Shown: positions 1 through 8,306 of the stretch, in pieces
How positions within the stretch are numbered: position 1 is the first letter of the stretch
Layout of the letters: each line of letters opens with the position of its first letter
NCBI RefSeq assembly: GCF_003663825.1
Contig: NZ_RCCC01000001.1
Location: forward strand, 3,232,501 to 3,296,500
Reading direction: 5' to 3'
Source of the DNA: Acidovorax sp. 106
Lineage (GTDB): Bacteria; Pseudomonadota; Gammaproteobacteria; Burkholderiales; Burkholderiaceae_C
Length of the DNA stretch: 64,000 nucleotides
The notes under the pieces: generated by a model
Told to the model about the DNA's origin: nothing
What the model saw: the letters and a program-made list of their open reading frames with translations, nothing else
Database searches by the model: none
Made by a program: the position numbers and the translations under genes

Positions 1-1113
1 GATGAGCGTGAGAGGGGCCCCGCTGAGGGCGTGCATGCCGTAGGCGAATAGTAAGACTGCGTGCTGGGCGGTGCGTCTGCCTTGGCGCAATGCCACCAAG
101 CACAGTGCGACGGCAATCACATTGCAAACCAGCAGCGAGACCAAGTTGATCCAGGCAACAGATCCATAGAAATGCAGCGGGACGCTGAACGTGCCCAGCA
201 AATTGAGGGCGGTGAGTGCGGCCAGCAGGCGGTCCGTTTGTCTGTAGCGCGTGTGTGCAGTGAGCTGCACCTTGATCTGCCAGGCCACCGCTGCCGCGAT
301 GGCGAAGGCACCTATCCCAACCGCGTGACTGGCCCACTCCGTCCAGGCCGTGGGGGCCCATAGGCTGGTGTACCCACGGACATTGACGAGGTGCAGTGCA
401 CTGACTAGCCCCAGACCGAGCATTGCGCGCAGCGCGGACGTTTTGAAGATCAATGCCGCGGCAGCCATGCCCAGCAGCAACGCGCAGGCTGCTCCGAAAT
501 ACAGGCCTTGATAGCGTTCTATCGCTGTGAGCTCACGCCCCAATGCCTGACTGGAAAGCACCTTGCCTTGGAATTGCATGGCGCTGGTGGTCTCGATCCG
601 TATCAGCGTGAGCTGGCCCGGCGACAGGCGAAACAAGTGTTGTCGGACAGGGGATTTTTGCTCGGCAGGAACCAAGTCTCCGCTGTGCTGAGGTGCCCAC
701 GCGCCAGTGTCTGCACTCCGCTGGTACAGCGTGACGTGGTCGAGATAGGTGGGTTGCGCCAACAGCCATAGGACGTGATCGTTCGTTTGCTCCATCAGCT
801 CTGGCGCATGCAGCCTGAGCCACACCACATGCCTCAAGTACCCCGCATTCAGTGATTGATGCAGTGTGGTGGTCACGCGCTGTGGGCGTTGCGGGTTGCC
901 AACATCCTCAGGGGTCAGTACGCCCTCGACATCGTCAATGCGCTCCATGGGAATATCCCAGCCCAACCGCAATTGCGTCTCCGTCGCTAGGTCCATGGCC
1001 GCAGCGCGGGCGATGGACAGGGCCAACACAAGGCAGATCCATAAACCGGACATGAGGCGTCTGCATGCGATAAGCGCTGGTGTGGTTGTGAGTTCTCGTG
1101 AGTTTTTGTGCAT
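1..1113 (-). CDS. 7TMR-DISM sensor protein, probably histidine kinase (C-terminus beyond window)
   Basis: Reading the minus strand from an ATG at 1113 gives 371 open codons that run off the left edge. Residues 1-39 look like a signal peptide ending ARAAA. Residues about 45-185 form a beta-rich periplasmic region of the 7TMR-DISM extracellular type (the LRLGWDIPMERIDD start and the YLRHVVWLRLHAP and WLLAQPTYLDHVTLY strands are typical). From about residue 205 at least six hydrophobic helices follow, as expected for the 7TMR-DISM membrane module. In this family a kinase or GGDEF domain comes next; it lies outside the window. The divergent response regulator 58 bp away suggests a histidine kinase. 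The ligand is unknown; relatives bind carbohydrates or small molecules. The start is supported by the signal peptide; no strong ribosome binding site is visible. Confidence 0.8.
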   Translation of the reverse strand, partial: MHKNSRELTTTPALIACRRLMSGLWICLVLALSIARAAAMDLATETQLRLGWDIPMERIDDVEGVLTPEDVGNPQRPQRVTTTLHQSLNAGYLRHVVWLRLHAPELMEQTNDHVLWLLAQPTYLDHVTLYQRSADTGAWAPQHSGDLVPAEQKSPVRQHLFRLSPGQLTLIRIETTSAMQFQGKVLSSQALGRELTAIERYQGLYFGAACALLLGMAAAALIFKTSALRAMLGLGLVSALHLVNVRGYTSLWAPTAWTEWASHAVGIGAFAIAAAVAWQIKVQLTAHTRYRQTDRLLAALTALNLLGTFSVPLHFYGSVAWINLVSLLVCNVIAVALCLVALRQGRRTAQHAVLLFAYGMHALSGAPLTLI

Positions 1114-1121
1114 GGCAGGGC

Positions 1122-1152
1122 TGATACGTCGCTGAGACAATGGTACGTATCA
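1122..1152. promoter_or_regulatory. 8-bp inverted repeat in the divergent sensor/regulator promoter region
   Basis: TGATACGT at 1122-1129 and ACGTATCA at 1145-1152 are exact inverted copies separated by 15 bp. They fill the short gap between the divergent sensor and response-regulator genes. The geometry (centres 23 bp apart, two turns of the helix) fits an operator for a dimeric regulator, so autoregulation is a reasonable inference. No second copy was found upstream of the IPTL-CTERM gene. Confidence 0.45.
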
Positions 1153-1171
1153 AACTGTTTCCATTTTCAAA

Positions 1172-1864
1172 GTGTTCTCTGCCCTGGATTTCAAAGCCAC
1201 CATTGCCGTCGTAGAGGACGATGAAGACATTCGGACCAATGTCTGTCGGTACCTCGCGCGCGTGGGCTTTGACGCATGGGGCGCTGAATCCGCTGAAGAT
1301 TTTTACATCAGGCTTTTGCGTGATCGAGTGGACCTCGCGGTCATCGATATTGGATTGCCAGGCGAGGATGGACTCAGCCTGGTGCGCCGTCTGGCTGCGC
1401 AAGGCGTCCCCACTGTGCTCATGACAGCGCGGGCTGATCTGGACAGTCGAATTGAAGGGTTGGATGCCGGAGCGCTTCAGTACTTTGTCAAACCTGTGGA
1501 TATGCAGGAGCTGGTGGCGGGTATCCGGTCACAGCTTCGCAGCAAGCGTTTGCAAATGGGCGTTACCACTGTGGTACCCGCTTGGCGCCTGGACAAACTG
1601 GGAGCCAAGCTGGAGGCCCCGAATCACAAAAATGTGTTGTTGACCACCCGTGAGCTGGAGATTCTCTCGTGCCTCATGCAAACCCCCGGAGCAGTCATTA
1701 GTAAGCAGGTTTTGTCGGAGTCGGTCGGTGCCCGCGACTTGGAAGACGACTTCCATCGCATCGAGTCCGCCCTGACACGCTTGCGGCGCAAAACGCTCGG
1801 TGACACAGGCATGGCGCTACCGGTGCGTGCGGTCTTTGGAAAAGGGCTGGTGTTCGCTGCATGA
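1172..1864 (+). CDS. OmpR-like response regulator, receiver plus winged helix
   Basis: 230 residues from a GTG start. The receiver has the acidic pocket E15/D16/D17, phospho-acceptor D59 in AVIDIGLPG, T85 in LMTAR and K107 in FVKP. The C-terminal part (about 150-230) has the TTRELEILSCLMQTPGAVIS helix and an RLRRKTL recognition helix of Trans_reg_C type, though shorter and more divergent than classical OmpR. It is transcribed away from the 7TMR-DISM sensor and is its probable partner. The downstream IPTL-CTERM gene is in the same direction 166 bp on and could be a target. The start is uncertain because no good ribosome binding site precedes the GTG. Confidence 0.85.
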   Translation: MFSALDFKATIAVVEDDEDIRTNVCRYLARVGFDAWGAESAEDFYIRLLRDRVDLAVIDIGLPGEDGLSLVRRLAAQGVPTVLMTARADLDSRIEGLDAGALQYFVKPVDMQELVAGIRSQLRSKRLQMGVTTVVPAWRLDKLGAKLEAPNHKNVLLTTRELEILSCLMQTPGAVISKQVLSESVGARDLEDDFHRIESALTRLRRKTLGDTGMALPVRAVFGKGLVFAA

Positions 1865-1890
1865 GTTGACCCACCTTCCGCAAACCGGTT

Positions 1891-1904
1891 GACGAGCCTT
1901 GGCT
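1891..1904. other. Small hairpin in the gap before the IPTL-CTERM gene
   Basis: CGAGCC and GGCTCG lie back to back with TT between them, 27 bp after the response regulator stop. There is no T-run, so it is a weak terminator at best. Further down, TTGACA at about 1994-1999 could serve as a -35 element for the next gene, but I could not place a convincing -10. Confidence 0.25.
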
Positions 1905-2030
1905 CGCCGCAAACGGTCGAAATTCACCCCATTTATTTTGCTGTGCATGCCGCAAGGCAGGGCGCAGCCTGGGCCGAATTCGGCTCGCAGGTTTTGACAA
2001 CAGAGACTGCTTCAAAGAGGAGATGGCAAA

Positions 2031-4901
2031 TTGATCACAGAGAATATTTCTGCTGGAACGCGCGAGGGACCTTCCAGGTTCCTGCGCCACTGGTGTTTGT
2101 TGCTGTTGGGGTTGCTGGTCTTTGTGACCACCGCAGGCTCTTCTCGTGCGGCTTTCTTGAACGGGGGCTTCGAGAACGATCTGGCCAGCTGGAACATCCG
2201 GCATTTGCGCGTGCCCAGCGCCGGCATTCCATTGGCTAACTTCCCGCCGGACACCGAAGGTGATCTCGGGCTCACGCTTAATACCACTTCCACACCTGCC
2301 CCCACCGATGCCGTGGGCAACGGCTCTGACACTAACGTCAGCGGTCAGGTGCGTTTTCCGCTGTATGGCTCCAAGAGCGCGCGCGTCAATTACTTGGGCG
2401 CCCAAAATCGCGCTGCATCCATTGACCAGACGGCCATGATGACGCTGAGCGACGTCGACCCGGCGGATGGCAAGGCGCACGTGCGCTTCGCCATCGCCCC
2501 GGTGCTGCAGAACCCCGGGCATGCCGGGGCAGAGCAGCCGTACTTCTTCGTGGAGGTCTACAACATCACGAAGAACAAGCAGCTGTTCTACACCTTCAAC
2601 TTCTCTGGCCAGTCGGGTGTGCCATGGCAGACGGTGGGCGGCTTTCAGTACACCAACTGGCAGACCATCGACATCGCGCCAGGTGCGGGTGTGCTCGACG
2701 TGGGCGACCAGATCAAGGTCACCGTGATCGCTGCAGGTTGCAGCCAGAGCGGGCACTCCGGCCACATCTACATAGACTCTGGAGCGGGGCTCACCAACCT
2801 ACCCGGACCGGGCATCAAGGCCGATGCGCCGGAGTACGCTGCCGCCGGCAGCAGCGTGGCCTACACGTACTCTTATTCCAACCAGGGTGACGTGCCGCTG
2901 ACGAGCACGGTGGTGACCATCGTATCTCCGCAAGACAACACGGCCGGAACCCCGAAGAACCTGCGTGTGGACCCGGCCACCGTGCCGGGCTCCTGCACGG
3001 TCAGCACGTCTGGGGCCGTGGGCAACGAGATCGACACCGTATCGTGCCCTGTCGGAACTCTCAACCCAGGCAGCAGCGGCACCATCCCGCTGTCGTTCCT
3101 CACGCCGGGTACCACCACGGGCCCCATCAACCACGGCAACTATTCCATCGTGGGCGATGCCATTTCGCCCCTGTTGGGGCCGCTGGTGCAAAGCCAGATC
3201 ACGACGGACCCCCTGGTCGATCTGAGCGTGAGCCTGTCTGACGGGCAAAGCGCCGTGATCTGGGGCCAGGCCCTCACGTACACCATGTCCGTGACCAACC
3301 TCGGCCCCACGGCGGTGCCGGCCGGCACGACCATCCAGGAGTCTGCGCCCACCTCGTTGACCAACATCACCTGGACCTGTGTCGCCAGCGGAGGCGCCGT
3401 CTGTCCGGTGCCTTCGGGCTCCGGCGCGGTGAGCCAGATCCTGCCGGACCCCGTTCCGGTGGGCGGCATCATCACATACACGATCTCCGCGCAGGCCGAC
3501 CCTGCAGGCAGCGGCGCCAGCACCATCCTGCACACGGCCACCGTGACCGCGCCGGTGAGCGTGAAGGACCGCGAGAGCTCCAACAACACCGCCACGGACT
3601 CCGACCCGGTGGGCCTGGGGTTGTTCAACCTCTCGGTCAATAAAATTGGCACGGGGACCGTGACCTCGGTGCCATCGGGCATCACTTGCGGCGCGACCTG
3701 TGCCGCTGACGCGCCTGGCGGCTCCCAAGTCATCTTGTACGCCACTGCACCTTCGGGATCGATCTTTTCGGGCTGGAGCGGCGGTGGGTGTTCTGGGACC
3801 GCCACCAGTTGCACCGTGTCCATGGATGCGTCCAAGGCGGTGACTGCCAACTTCACTGTGCCCCTGGACGTGACGCCCGTGGTCGGCGCCAACGGATCGG
3901 TCAGCCCCGCCGTCACGCAGCCAGTGGCACCGGGTGGCACCACGTCGTTCACTGTTACGCCTAACGCAGGCTACGCACCCGTCATCACCGACAACTGCGC
4001 AGCTGGCGGCACGCAGGCCGGTGGCGCCCTGGTGGGTAGCACTTACACGACCAACGCCATTGCGCAAAACTGCACGGTCAACTTCAGCTTTGTGAATGCG
4101 GGCGTCGCCACGGTCACGCCTGCTGTGGGCACAGGGGGCGCCATCACGCCCAACGCGCCCAAGACGGTGGTGATCGGTGGTTCTGCCTCCTACGTGGTCA
4201 CGCCCACCACCGGCTACAGCCGTGGAACGCCCACCGGCACCTGTCCTGCAGGCACCTGGTCCGGCACCACATACACCATCGCCCCGGTGGCGGCCGACTG
4301 TTCGGTGAACTTCGTGTTCATCGGCCCTGTGGCGGTCACTGCGTCCGTGGCCTCAGGCAGTGGTGCGGTCACCCCCGCCTCGCAGTCGGTGGCGGTGGGT
4401 AGCACGGCGGTGATCACGCTCACACCCGGTGCTGGGCAGCGCGCCACCCTGGCGGCCAGCAGCACCTGCACGGGCGGTAGCTTCAATGCGGACACCACGG
4501 TGTACACCATCCCTGGTGTGGCTAGCGCTTGCTCCGCCGTGTTCGCGTTCGTGCCCAACCCCGTGGTGACTGGGTCTGTGCTGTCAGGTACCGGTACGGT
4601 GTCCCCTGCTTCCCAGTCCGTGATGCCTGGCGCTAGCGTTGTGTTCACGCTCGTTCCTGGTGCGGGGATGCGTGCAGCGCTGGATGCCTCCAGCACCTGC
4701 ATGGGCGGAAGTTTCAACGCGGGCTTTACCACCTACACCGTGCCTGCTGTGGCGGCTGACTGTTCAGCGGTGTTCAGTTTCGCCCCAGCCATGGCTACGG
4801 GCCCTGCCTCCATCCCCACGTTGTCCGAGTGGGGCATGATCATGCTGTCGGCCCTGCTGGCGCTGATGGCTTGGGTGCACCGGCGTCGTTTTGGCCGCTG
4901 A
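2031..4901 (+). CDS. Large secreted DUF11/repeat protein with IPTL-CTERM sorting signal
   Basis: 956 residues from a TTG start, chosen because AGAGGAG at 2016-2022 sits 8 bp upstream and the only nearby ATG (2022) stops at once. Order of parts: a signal peptide with the hydrophobic run CLLLLGLLVFVTTAG (about 22-41); an N-terminal jelly-roll-like domain beginning FLNGGFENDLASWNI; two DUF11-like beta domains (about 265-390 and 395-525); a bacterial repeat with SGWSGGGCSG (about 535-610); four tandem repeats of about 76 residues (about 610-920), each with paired cysteines and a CSV/A-F-x-F end; and the C-terminal IPTLSEWGMIMLSALLALMA followed by a basic tail. The last part is the IPTL-CTERM signal, processed in other bacteria by an exosortase-like system not present here. 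Probable role: cell-surface or matrix protein. The last two repeats are very alike, a sign of recent duplication. Confidence 0.85.
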   Translation: MITENISAGTREGPSRFLRHWCLLLLGLLVFVTTAGSSRAAFLNGGFENDLASWNIRHLRVPSAGIPLANFPPDTEGDLGLTLNTTSTPAPTDAVGNGSDTNVSGQVRFPLYGSKSARVNYLGAQNRAASIDQTAMMTLSDVDPADGKAHVRFAIAPVLQNPGHAGAEQPYFFVEVYNITKNKQLFYTFNFSGQSGVPWQTVGGFQYTNWQTIDIAPGAGVLDVGDQIKVTVIAAGCSQSGHSGHIYIDSGAGLTNLPGPGIKADAPEYAAAGSSVAYTYSYSNQGDVPLTSTVVTIVSPQDNTAGTPKNLRVDPATVPGSCTVSTSGAVGNEIDTVSCPVGTLNPGSSGTIPLSFLTPGTTTGPINHGNYSIVGDAISPLLGPLVQSQITTDPLVDLSVSLSDGQSAVIWGQALTYTMSVTNLGPTAVPAGTTIQESAPTSLTNITWTCVASGGAVCPVPSGSGAVSQILPDPVPVGGIITYTISAQADPAGSGASTILHTATVTAPVSVKDRESSNNTATDSDPVGLGLFNLSVNKIGTGTVTSVPSGITCGATCAADAPGGSQVILYATAPSGSIFSGWSGGGCSGTATSCTVSMDASKAVTANFTVPLDVTPVVGANGSVSPAVTQPVAPGGTTSFTVTPNAGYAPVITDNCAAGGTQAGGALVGSTYTTNAIAQNCTVNFSFVNAGVATVTPAVGTGGAITPNAPKTVVIGGSASYVVTPTTGYSRGTPTGTCPAGTWSGTTYTIAPVAADCSVNFVFIGPVAVTASVASGSGAVTPASQSVAVGSTAVITLTPGAGQRATLAASSTCTGGSFNADTTVYTIPGVASACSAVFAFVPNPVVTGSVLSGTGTVSPASQSVMPGASVVFTLVPGAGMRAALDASSTCMGGSFNAGFTTYTVPAVAADCSAVFSFAPAMATGPASIPTLSEWGMIMLSALLALMAWVHRRRFGR

Positions 4902-4950
4902 GGCGATTGCTGCCGCCCTCTAAGCACTGCGCTTTGCCCTAGAGCCCTTG

Positions 4951-4989
4951 CCAGTGCCCCTCAGGGGGCTCTGGCACTCTATCTTTTTA
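4951..4989 (+). terminator. Intrinsic terminator after the IPTL-CTERM gene
   Basis: Stem CCAG-T-GCCCC / GGGG-GC-T-CTGG around a TCA loop at 4951-4974, followed by a T-rich tract (ctttttat, to 4989). It lies 50 bp after the stop of the surface protein and directly before the DUF3617 gene. Confidence 0.55.
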
Positions 4990-4992
4990 TCC

Positions 4993-5529
4993 ATGAAAAC
5001 TTCCCCACTTGTCTTTGCCGTTTTGTCCCATGCGTTCGGCGTTCTGCTACCGCTTGCCCACGCTGATGTCCTGCCTGTGCGCAAGCCCGGCTTGTGGGAG
5101 GTCTCGATCGTTGGTCCAGGCCAGTCCGTCATGCGCCAGCAAAAGGTGTTGCAGTGCACTACGAACGAAGTGGATGCCTTGACCATGCTCGCGGTAGTGC
5201 CGGGCCAGGAGCACTGCCACCAAACGACGGTAGTGAAGGACGCCGGTCAGTTCACGGTGCAGACGGTGTGCTTTGTGCACGACAACCAGGTCAAGGCGCG
5301 CATCCGCTTGAAAGGCGACTTTCAACAGTTTTACCAGGGCGATTTCGAGGTGGCTTACTCCAAACCTGTGACCACCAGCAGCCCTGGTGTGACCCAGTTC
5401 ACCGGACGCCGTCTGGGCGACTGCAAGCCGGGGATGAAGCCATCGGATATGGTGCTGCCCAATGGGGTCACGGTCAACATCGTCGACAGCCTCAAACAGC
5501 ATGAAAGTCACGAAGGGCATCGGCACTGA
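4993..5529 (+). CDS. DUF3617 family exported protein
   Basis: 178 residues from the ATG at 4993, chosen because it gives a clean signal peptide (MKTSPLVFAVLSHAFGVLLP, cleavage near AHA-DV); an upstream in-frame start would bury it. The mature part opens with the DUF3617 pattern RKPGLWEVSI and has four to five cysteines (QCTT, HCHQT, VCFV, DCKPGM) that would form disulfides, as is usual for this periplasmic family. The family's function is unknown. The tail is His-rich (HESHEGHRH). It is a single gene between two terminators. Confidence 0.75.
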   Translation: MKTSPLVFAVLSHAFGVLLPLAHADVLPVRKPGLWEVSIVGPGQSVMRQQKVLQCTTNEVDALTMLAVVPGQEHCHQTTVVKDAGQFTVQTVCFVHDNQVKARIRLKGDFQQFYQGDFEVAYSKPVTTSSPGVTQFTGRRLGDCKPGMKPSDMVLPNGVTVNIVDSLKQHESHEGHRH

Positions 5530-5564
5530 GGTGGGTTGCGCTGCACTGGGCGATACAGCTCCAA

Positions 5565-5600
5565 CAAAAAACCCCGCCGGGTAACCGACGGGGTTTTTTT
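5565..5600. terminator. Bidirectional intrinsic terminator
   Basis: AAAAACCCCG and CGGGGTTTTT flank a small inner CGG/CCG stem with a GTAA loop. The A-run and T-run on both sides let it stop both convergent genes, the DUF3617 gene and the lipoprotein hydrolase. Confidence 0.85.
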
Positions 5601-5672
5601 ATGGGTGGGTCAGCGCCGTTGCTGCCTTGCTGAAGCTACTGCGATAGCACTGTTACCGCAGCAGCGTTTGCT

Positions 5673-7052
5673 TTACTGGCTGATCTCCAGCAGCACTACG
5701 TGTCCCTGGGCCGCAGGCCAAGTCTGTCCCACCACGCGCTCGCCATTGAACTCGGCCGCGATGGGACGCTGTCCGCCAGATGGTTTGATCTTGGCAGACG
5801 CTACGCCGGCACCAGCTGGCACGCCCACAGGCGCTGCGCCGTCCAGCAGCATCTTGTCGCGAGCAGGGTCCAGGTAGCCGCGGGGGCGGGTCAGCGTGAC
5901 GATGGAGTCTGCGGTCTTGTCGGCATCGGCGATGCGTTCGGGGCGCAGGTGGATCAGGTCACTGCTGCGGGGCAAGCTGCTTCGGTAGATGTGGGTCGTG
6001 GCGTAGCCCAGGGCCGAGATCACGAACTCGTGCGGCACGCCGGGCTGGGTGGTCAGCGGACCCCAAATGCCATCCGCACCCACGGCCTTCTTCAGCAGAG
6101 CGGTACCAGTGCGTGCACCGGTGGCGGGGTCGGTGGCATACACCTCCAGCTGCGCACCGGGCAGGGGCCGGTTGTTGCTGAAGCTGCCAGATGCCGGGTC
6201 GGAGGAGTTCAGGCCGAGTCCCGTGATCTTGCCGTTGAGCACCACGGCACTTTCGGCGGCGATGTCCGTACGGATGGGCGCCTCTCCGGTGATGAACCTG
6301 TAGGTGGCATCGAAGGCTACGGCAGAGAACGAGGTCTCGCGGTGATCGATGCGCGGGAACACCACGTTCTGTGCTCCTTTGAGTTCGGGTCCGGCAGCGG
6401 TCACGTTGGTGGGGGTACCCGGCTGGCCGATCCACACACCGTCCGGTTGGGCGAACTTGTCGTTGCTGTCCGAGCGGACCGTCATCCAGCGCACCGGGCC
6501 GGTCACTTCGTCACCCGCAGCGTTCTTGGGCGCATTCAGTCGGGTGAGGAACGGCCCCGTGCCCGAAAACTCGCTGCCTTCGCGAAAGCCCGGAATTGCC
6601 CACACGCCATGGTTGGGCGTGCCGCCCAGGACGGCGTGGCTCACAGTGCGGTCGCCCCCGCCGTTCTGGATGTAGTTGCGCACGGCGTAGCCGCCACGTG
6701 AGTTCGCCAGCAGCACGACCTGGCTGGCGCCCGTGGCGCGCAGCACCTTGTCCACTTCGGCCTTCAGGAAGGCCATGTGCTCGGCTGCAGAGGTGCGGCC
6801 GGGTTGCGCCACGGTGTCATCGTCGCGGGCCAGCGGATACGGTACGTCGATGGCGTAGAGCCGGTCGCGTGGCCAGCCGTTGGACTCGAAGCGCCACGCC
6901 GTGGTCTGCCACAGTGCCGCCGTATCGCCGTTGCCGTGTACGAAGACGATGGGAGGATGGTCGGGTGAGCTGGAACCACAACCAGCCAGAACAAGGGACG
7001 CGGCAGCGGCGGCTAACAGGAATGAACGCCGCGGCAACAGGGAAGAATGCAT
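5673..7052 (-). CDS. Lipase-like alpha/beta-hydrolase lipoprotein
   Basis: 459 residues from the ATG at 7052, picked over the in-frame ATGs at 7097 and 7064 because GGAG lies 6 bp upstream and the signal peptide then begins properly. LPRRSFLLAAAAASLVLAGC (5-25) combines a twin-arginine-like RR and a lipobox with lipidated C25. The hydrolase core shows the oxyanion HGNGD (39-43) and a nucleophile elbow A-N-S-R-G with S118. The C-terminal 200 residues look like added beta domains. It is probably an outer-membrane or periplasmic esterase/lipase; the substrate cannot be read from sequence. Serine elbow ANSRG departs from canonical GxSxG at the first position, as in some family I.2-like and polyester hydrolases. 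Confidence 0.75.
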   Translation of the reverse strand: MHSSLLPRRSFLLAAAAASLVLAGCGSSSPDHPPIVFVHGNGDTAALWQTTAWRFESNGWPRDRLYAIDVPYPLARDDDTVAQPGRTSAAEHMAFLKAEVDKVLRATGASQVVLLANSRGGYAVRNYIQNGGGDRTVSHAVLGGTPNHGVWAIPGFREGSEFSGTGPFLTRLNAPKNAAGDEVTGPVRWMTVRSDSNDKFAQPDGVWIGQPGTPTNVTAAGPELKGAQNVVFPRIDHRETSFSAVAFDATYRFITGEAPIRTDIAAESAVVLNGKITGLGLNSSDPASGSFSNNRPLPGAQLEVYATDPATGARTGTALLKKAVGADGIWGPLTTQPGVPHEFVISALGYATTHIYRSSLPRSSDLIHLRPERIADADKTADSIVTLTRPRGYLDPARDKMLLDGAAPVGVPAGAGVASAKIKPSGGQRPIAAEFNGERVVGQTWPAAQGHVVLLEISQ

Positions 7053-7166
7053 GGAATGCTCCATAGGGGGCGAAAAGGCAAAGGCCGGAGGGTGCACGCG
7101 ACATATGACAGGAGTGCGACGAAACGCAATTCGGTGGCGTACCGCTCCGCACCGAACGCGGATCGC

Positions 7167-8282
7167 TCAGGCGAAAACTCCGGCCGTTTCCTGCATGCGG
7201 GCCGACACCTCACCCAGGTGGTGCAACGTGTCGCCAAAGGTCATCTCCAGCTGCGTGAGTTTCTTGAAATAGTGGCTGCCGATGTACTCGTCCGTCACGC
7301 CGATGCCGCCGTGTAGCTGCACCGACTGCTGGCCCACGAAGCGCATCGACTGGCCGAGTTGCACCTTGGCGCGGGCCATGGCGGCGCGGCGTTCGGCTGC
7401 GGGGGCGCCGAGCTTGAGGCTGGCGTAGTAGCTCATCGAGCGGGCCAACTCCAGCTGCATCTTCATGTCGGCCACGCGGTGGCGCAGCGCCTGGAAGCTG
7501 GCGATGAAAACGCCGAACTGCTTGCGCTGGTTCATGTACTCGACGGTGAGCGACACCGTCTTGTCCATCACCCCCACGGCCTCGGCGCAGGTAGCGGCGA
7601 TGCCCGTGTCCACGGCCAATTCCAGTGCGGCCAGGCCGTCGGTGGTGATGAGCGTGGCGGGCGCGTTGGTCAGCTGCAATTCGGCGGCGCGGCTGCCGTC
7701 CTGCGTGACGTAGCCGCGCGTGGTCACGCCAGCGGCCGAGCGCTCCACTAGGAAGAGGGCGATCTTGCCGTCTAGCTGCGCCGGCACGATGAAGGCGTCG
7801 GCCTGGTCGCCAGCAGTCACTATGCTTTTGATAGCTGTTAGCGCGTATCCAGCTTGTGCAGGGGCCGCTTTGGCTTCGCAAACGTCCAGGCGGTAGCGCG
7901 CCTTGCGCTCTTGGTAGGCCAGCACCACCAGGGCTTCGCCGCTGGCGACGCGGGGCAGCCAGGCAGCCTGCACGTCGGCAGCGCCGTATTGCGACAGCAC
8001 GCTGCTGGCTATGAAGGCCTGCGCGATGGGCTCCAGCACCATGCCACGGCCCAGTTCCTCGGCCACCACCATGGCGTCGATGGCGCCCTGGCCCAGGCCG
8101 TCATGGGCCTCGGGCACGGTCAGCGCGGTCAGGCCCAGCTCGGCCAGTTCGCCCCAGGCGGCGCGGTCAAAGCCGCCGGCAGCCACGGCAGCGCGGCGGC
8201 GCTCGAAGGTGTAGCCCTTGTCCACCCACTTGCGCACGGCGTCGCGCAGTTGTTCCTGGTCGTCAGAAAAATCGAAATCCAT
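7167..8282 (-). CDS. Acyl-CoA dehydrogenase, small-subunit (PimD-like) type
   Basis: 371 residues; AGGAG precedes the ATG at 8282. It has the three acyl-CoA dehydrogenase parts: N-terminal helices (about 1-115), a shortened central beta domain (about 120-225) and a C-terminal helical bundle with YMNQRKQFGVFIASFQALRH and QLHGGIGVTDEY. It lacks a clear central-domain FAD signature and pairs with the next upstream dehydrogenase (24 bp gap), an arrangement known for pimeloyl-CoA dehydrogenase PimC/PimD and related dicarboxylyl- or steroid-type heteromers. Likely role: first oxidation of an acyl-CoA in beta-oxidation. At 7821-7850 the coding sequence contains a degenerate copy of the dispersed palindrome, encoding ALTAIKSIV. 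Confidence 0.85.
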   Translation of the reverse strand: MDFDFSDDQEQLRDAVRKWVDKGYTFERRRAAVAAGGFDRAAWGELAELGLTALTVPEAHDGLGQGAIDAMVVAEELGRGMVLEPIAQAFIASSVLSQYGAADVQAAWLPRVASGEALVVLAYQERKARYRLDVCEAKAAPAQAGYALTAIKSIVTAGDQADAFIVPAQLDGKIALFLVERSAAGVTTRGYVTQDGSRAAELQLTNAPATLITTDGLAALELAVDTGIAATCAEAVGVMDKTVSLTVEYMNQRKQFGVFIASFQALRHRVADMKMQLELARSMSYYASLKLGAPAAERRAAMARAKVQLGQSMRFVGQQSVQLHGGIGVTDEYIGSHYFKKLTQLEMTFGDTLHHLGEVSARMQETAGVFA

Positions 8283-8306
8283 GTTCTTGTCTCCTGGAAC
8301 TTGGGT

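Noticed and set aside
1698..2765. 355-codon open frame on the minus strand
   Set aside because: Overlaps the end of the response regulator and the start of the surface protein; no ribosome binding site or motif.
2799..4067. 422-codon open frame on the minus strand
   Set aside because: Lies wholly inside the IPTL-CTERM gene; composition is Arg/Gly/His-rich with no domain. It is a GC-driven shadow.
5700..6701. 333-codon open frame on the plus strand
   Set aside because: Antisense to the lipoprotein hydrolase, which has signal peptide, lipobox and catalytic residues.
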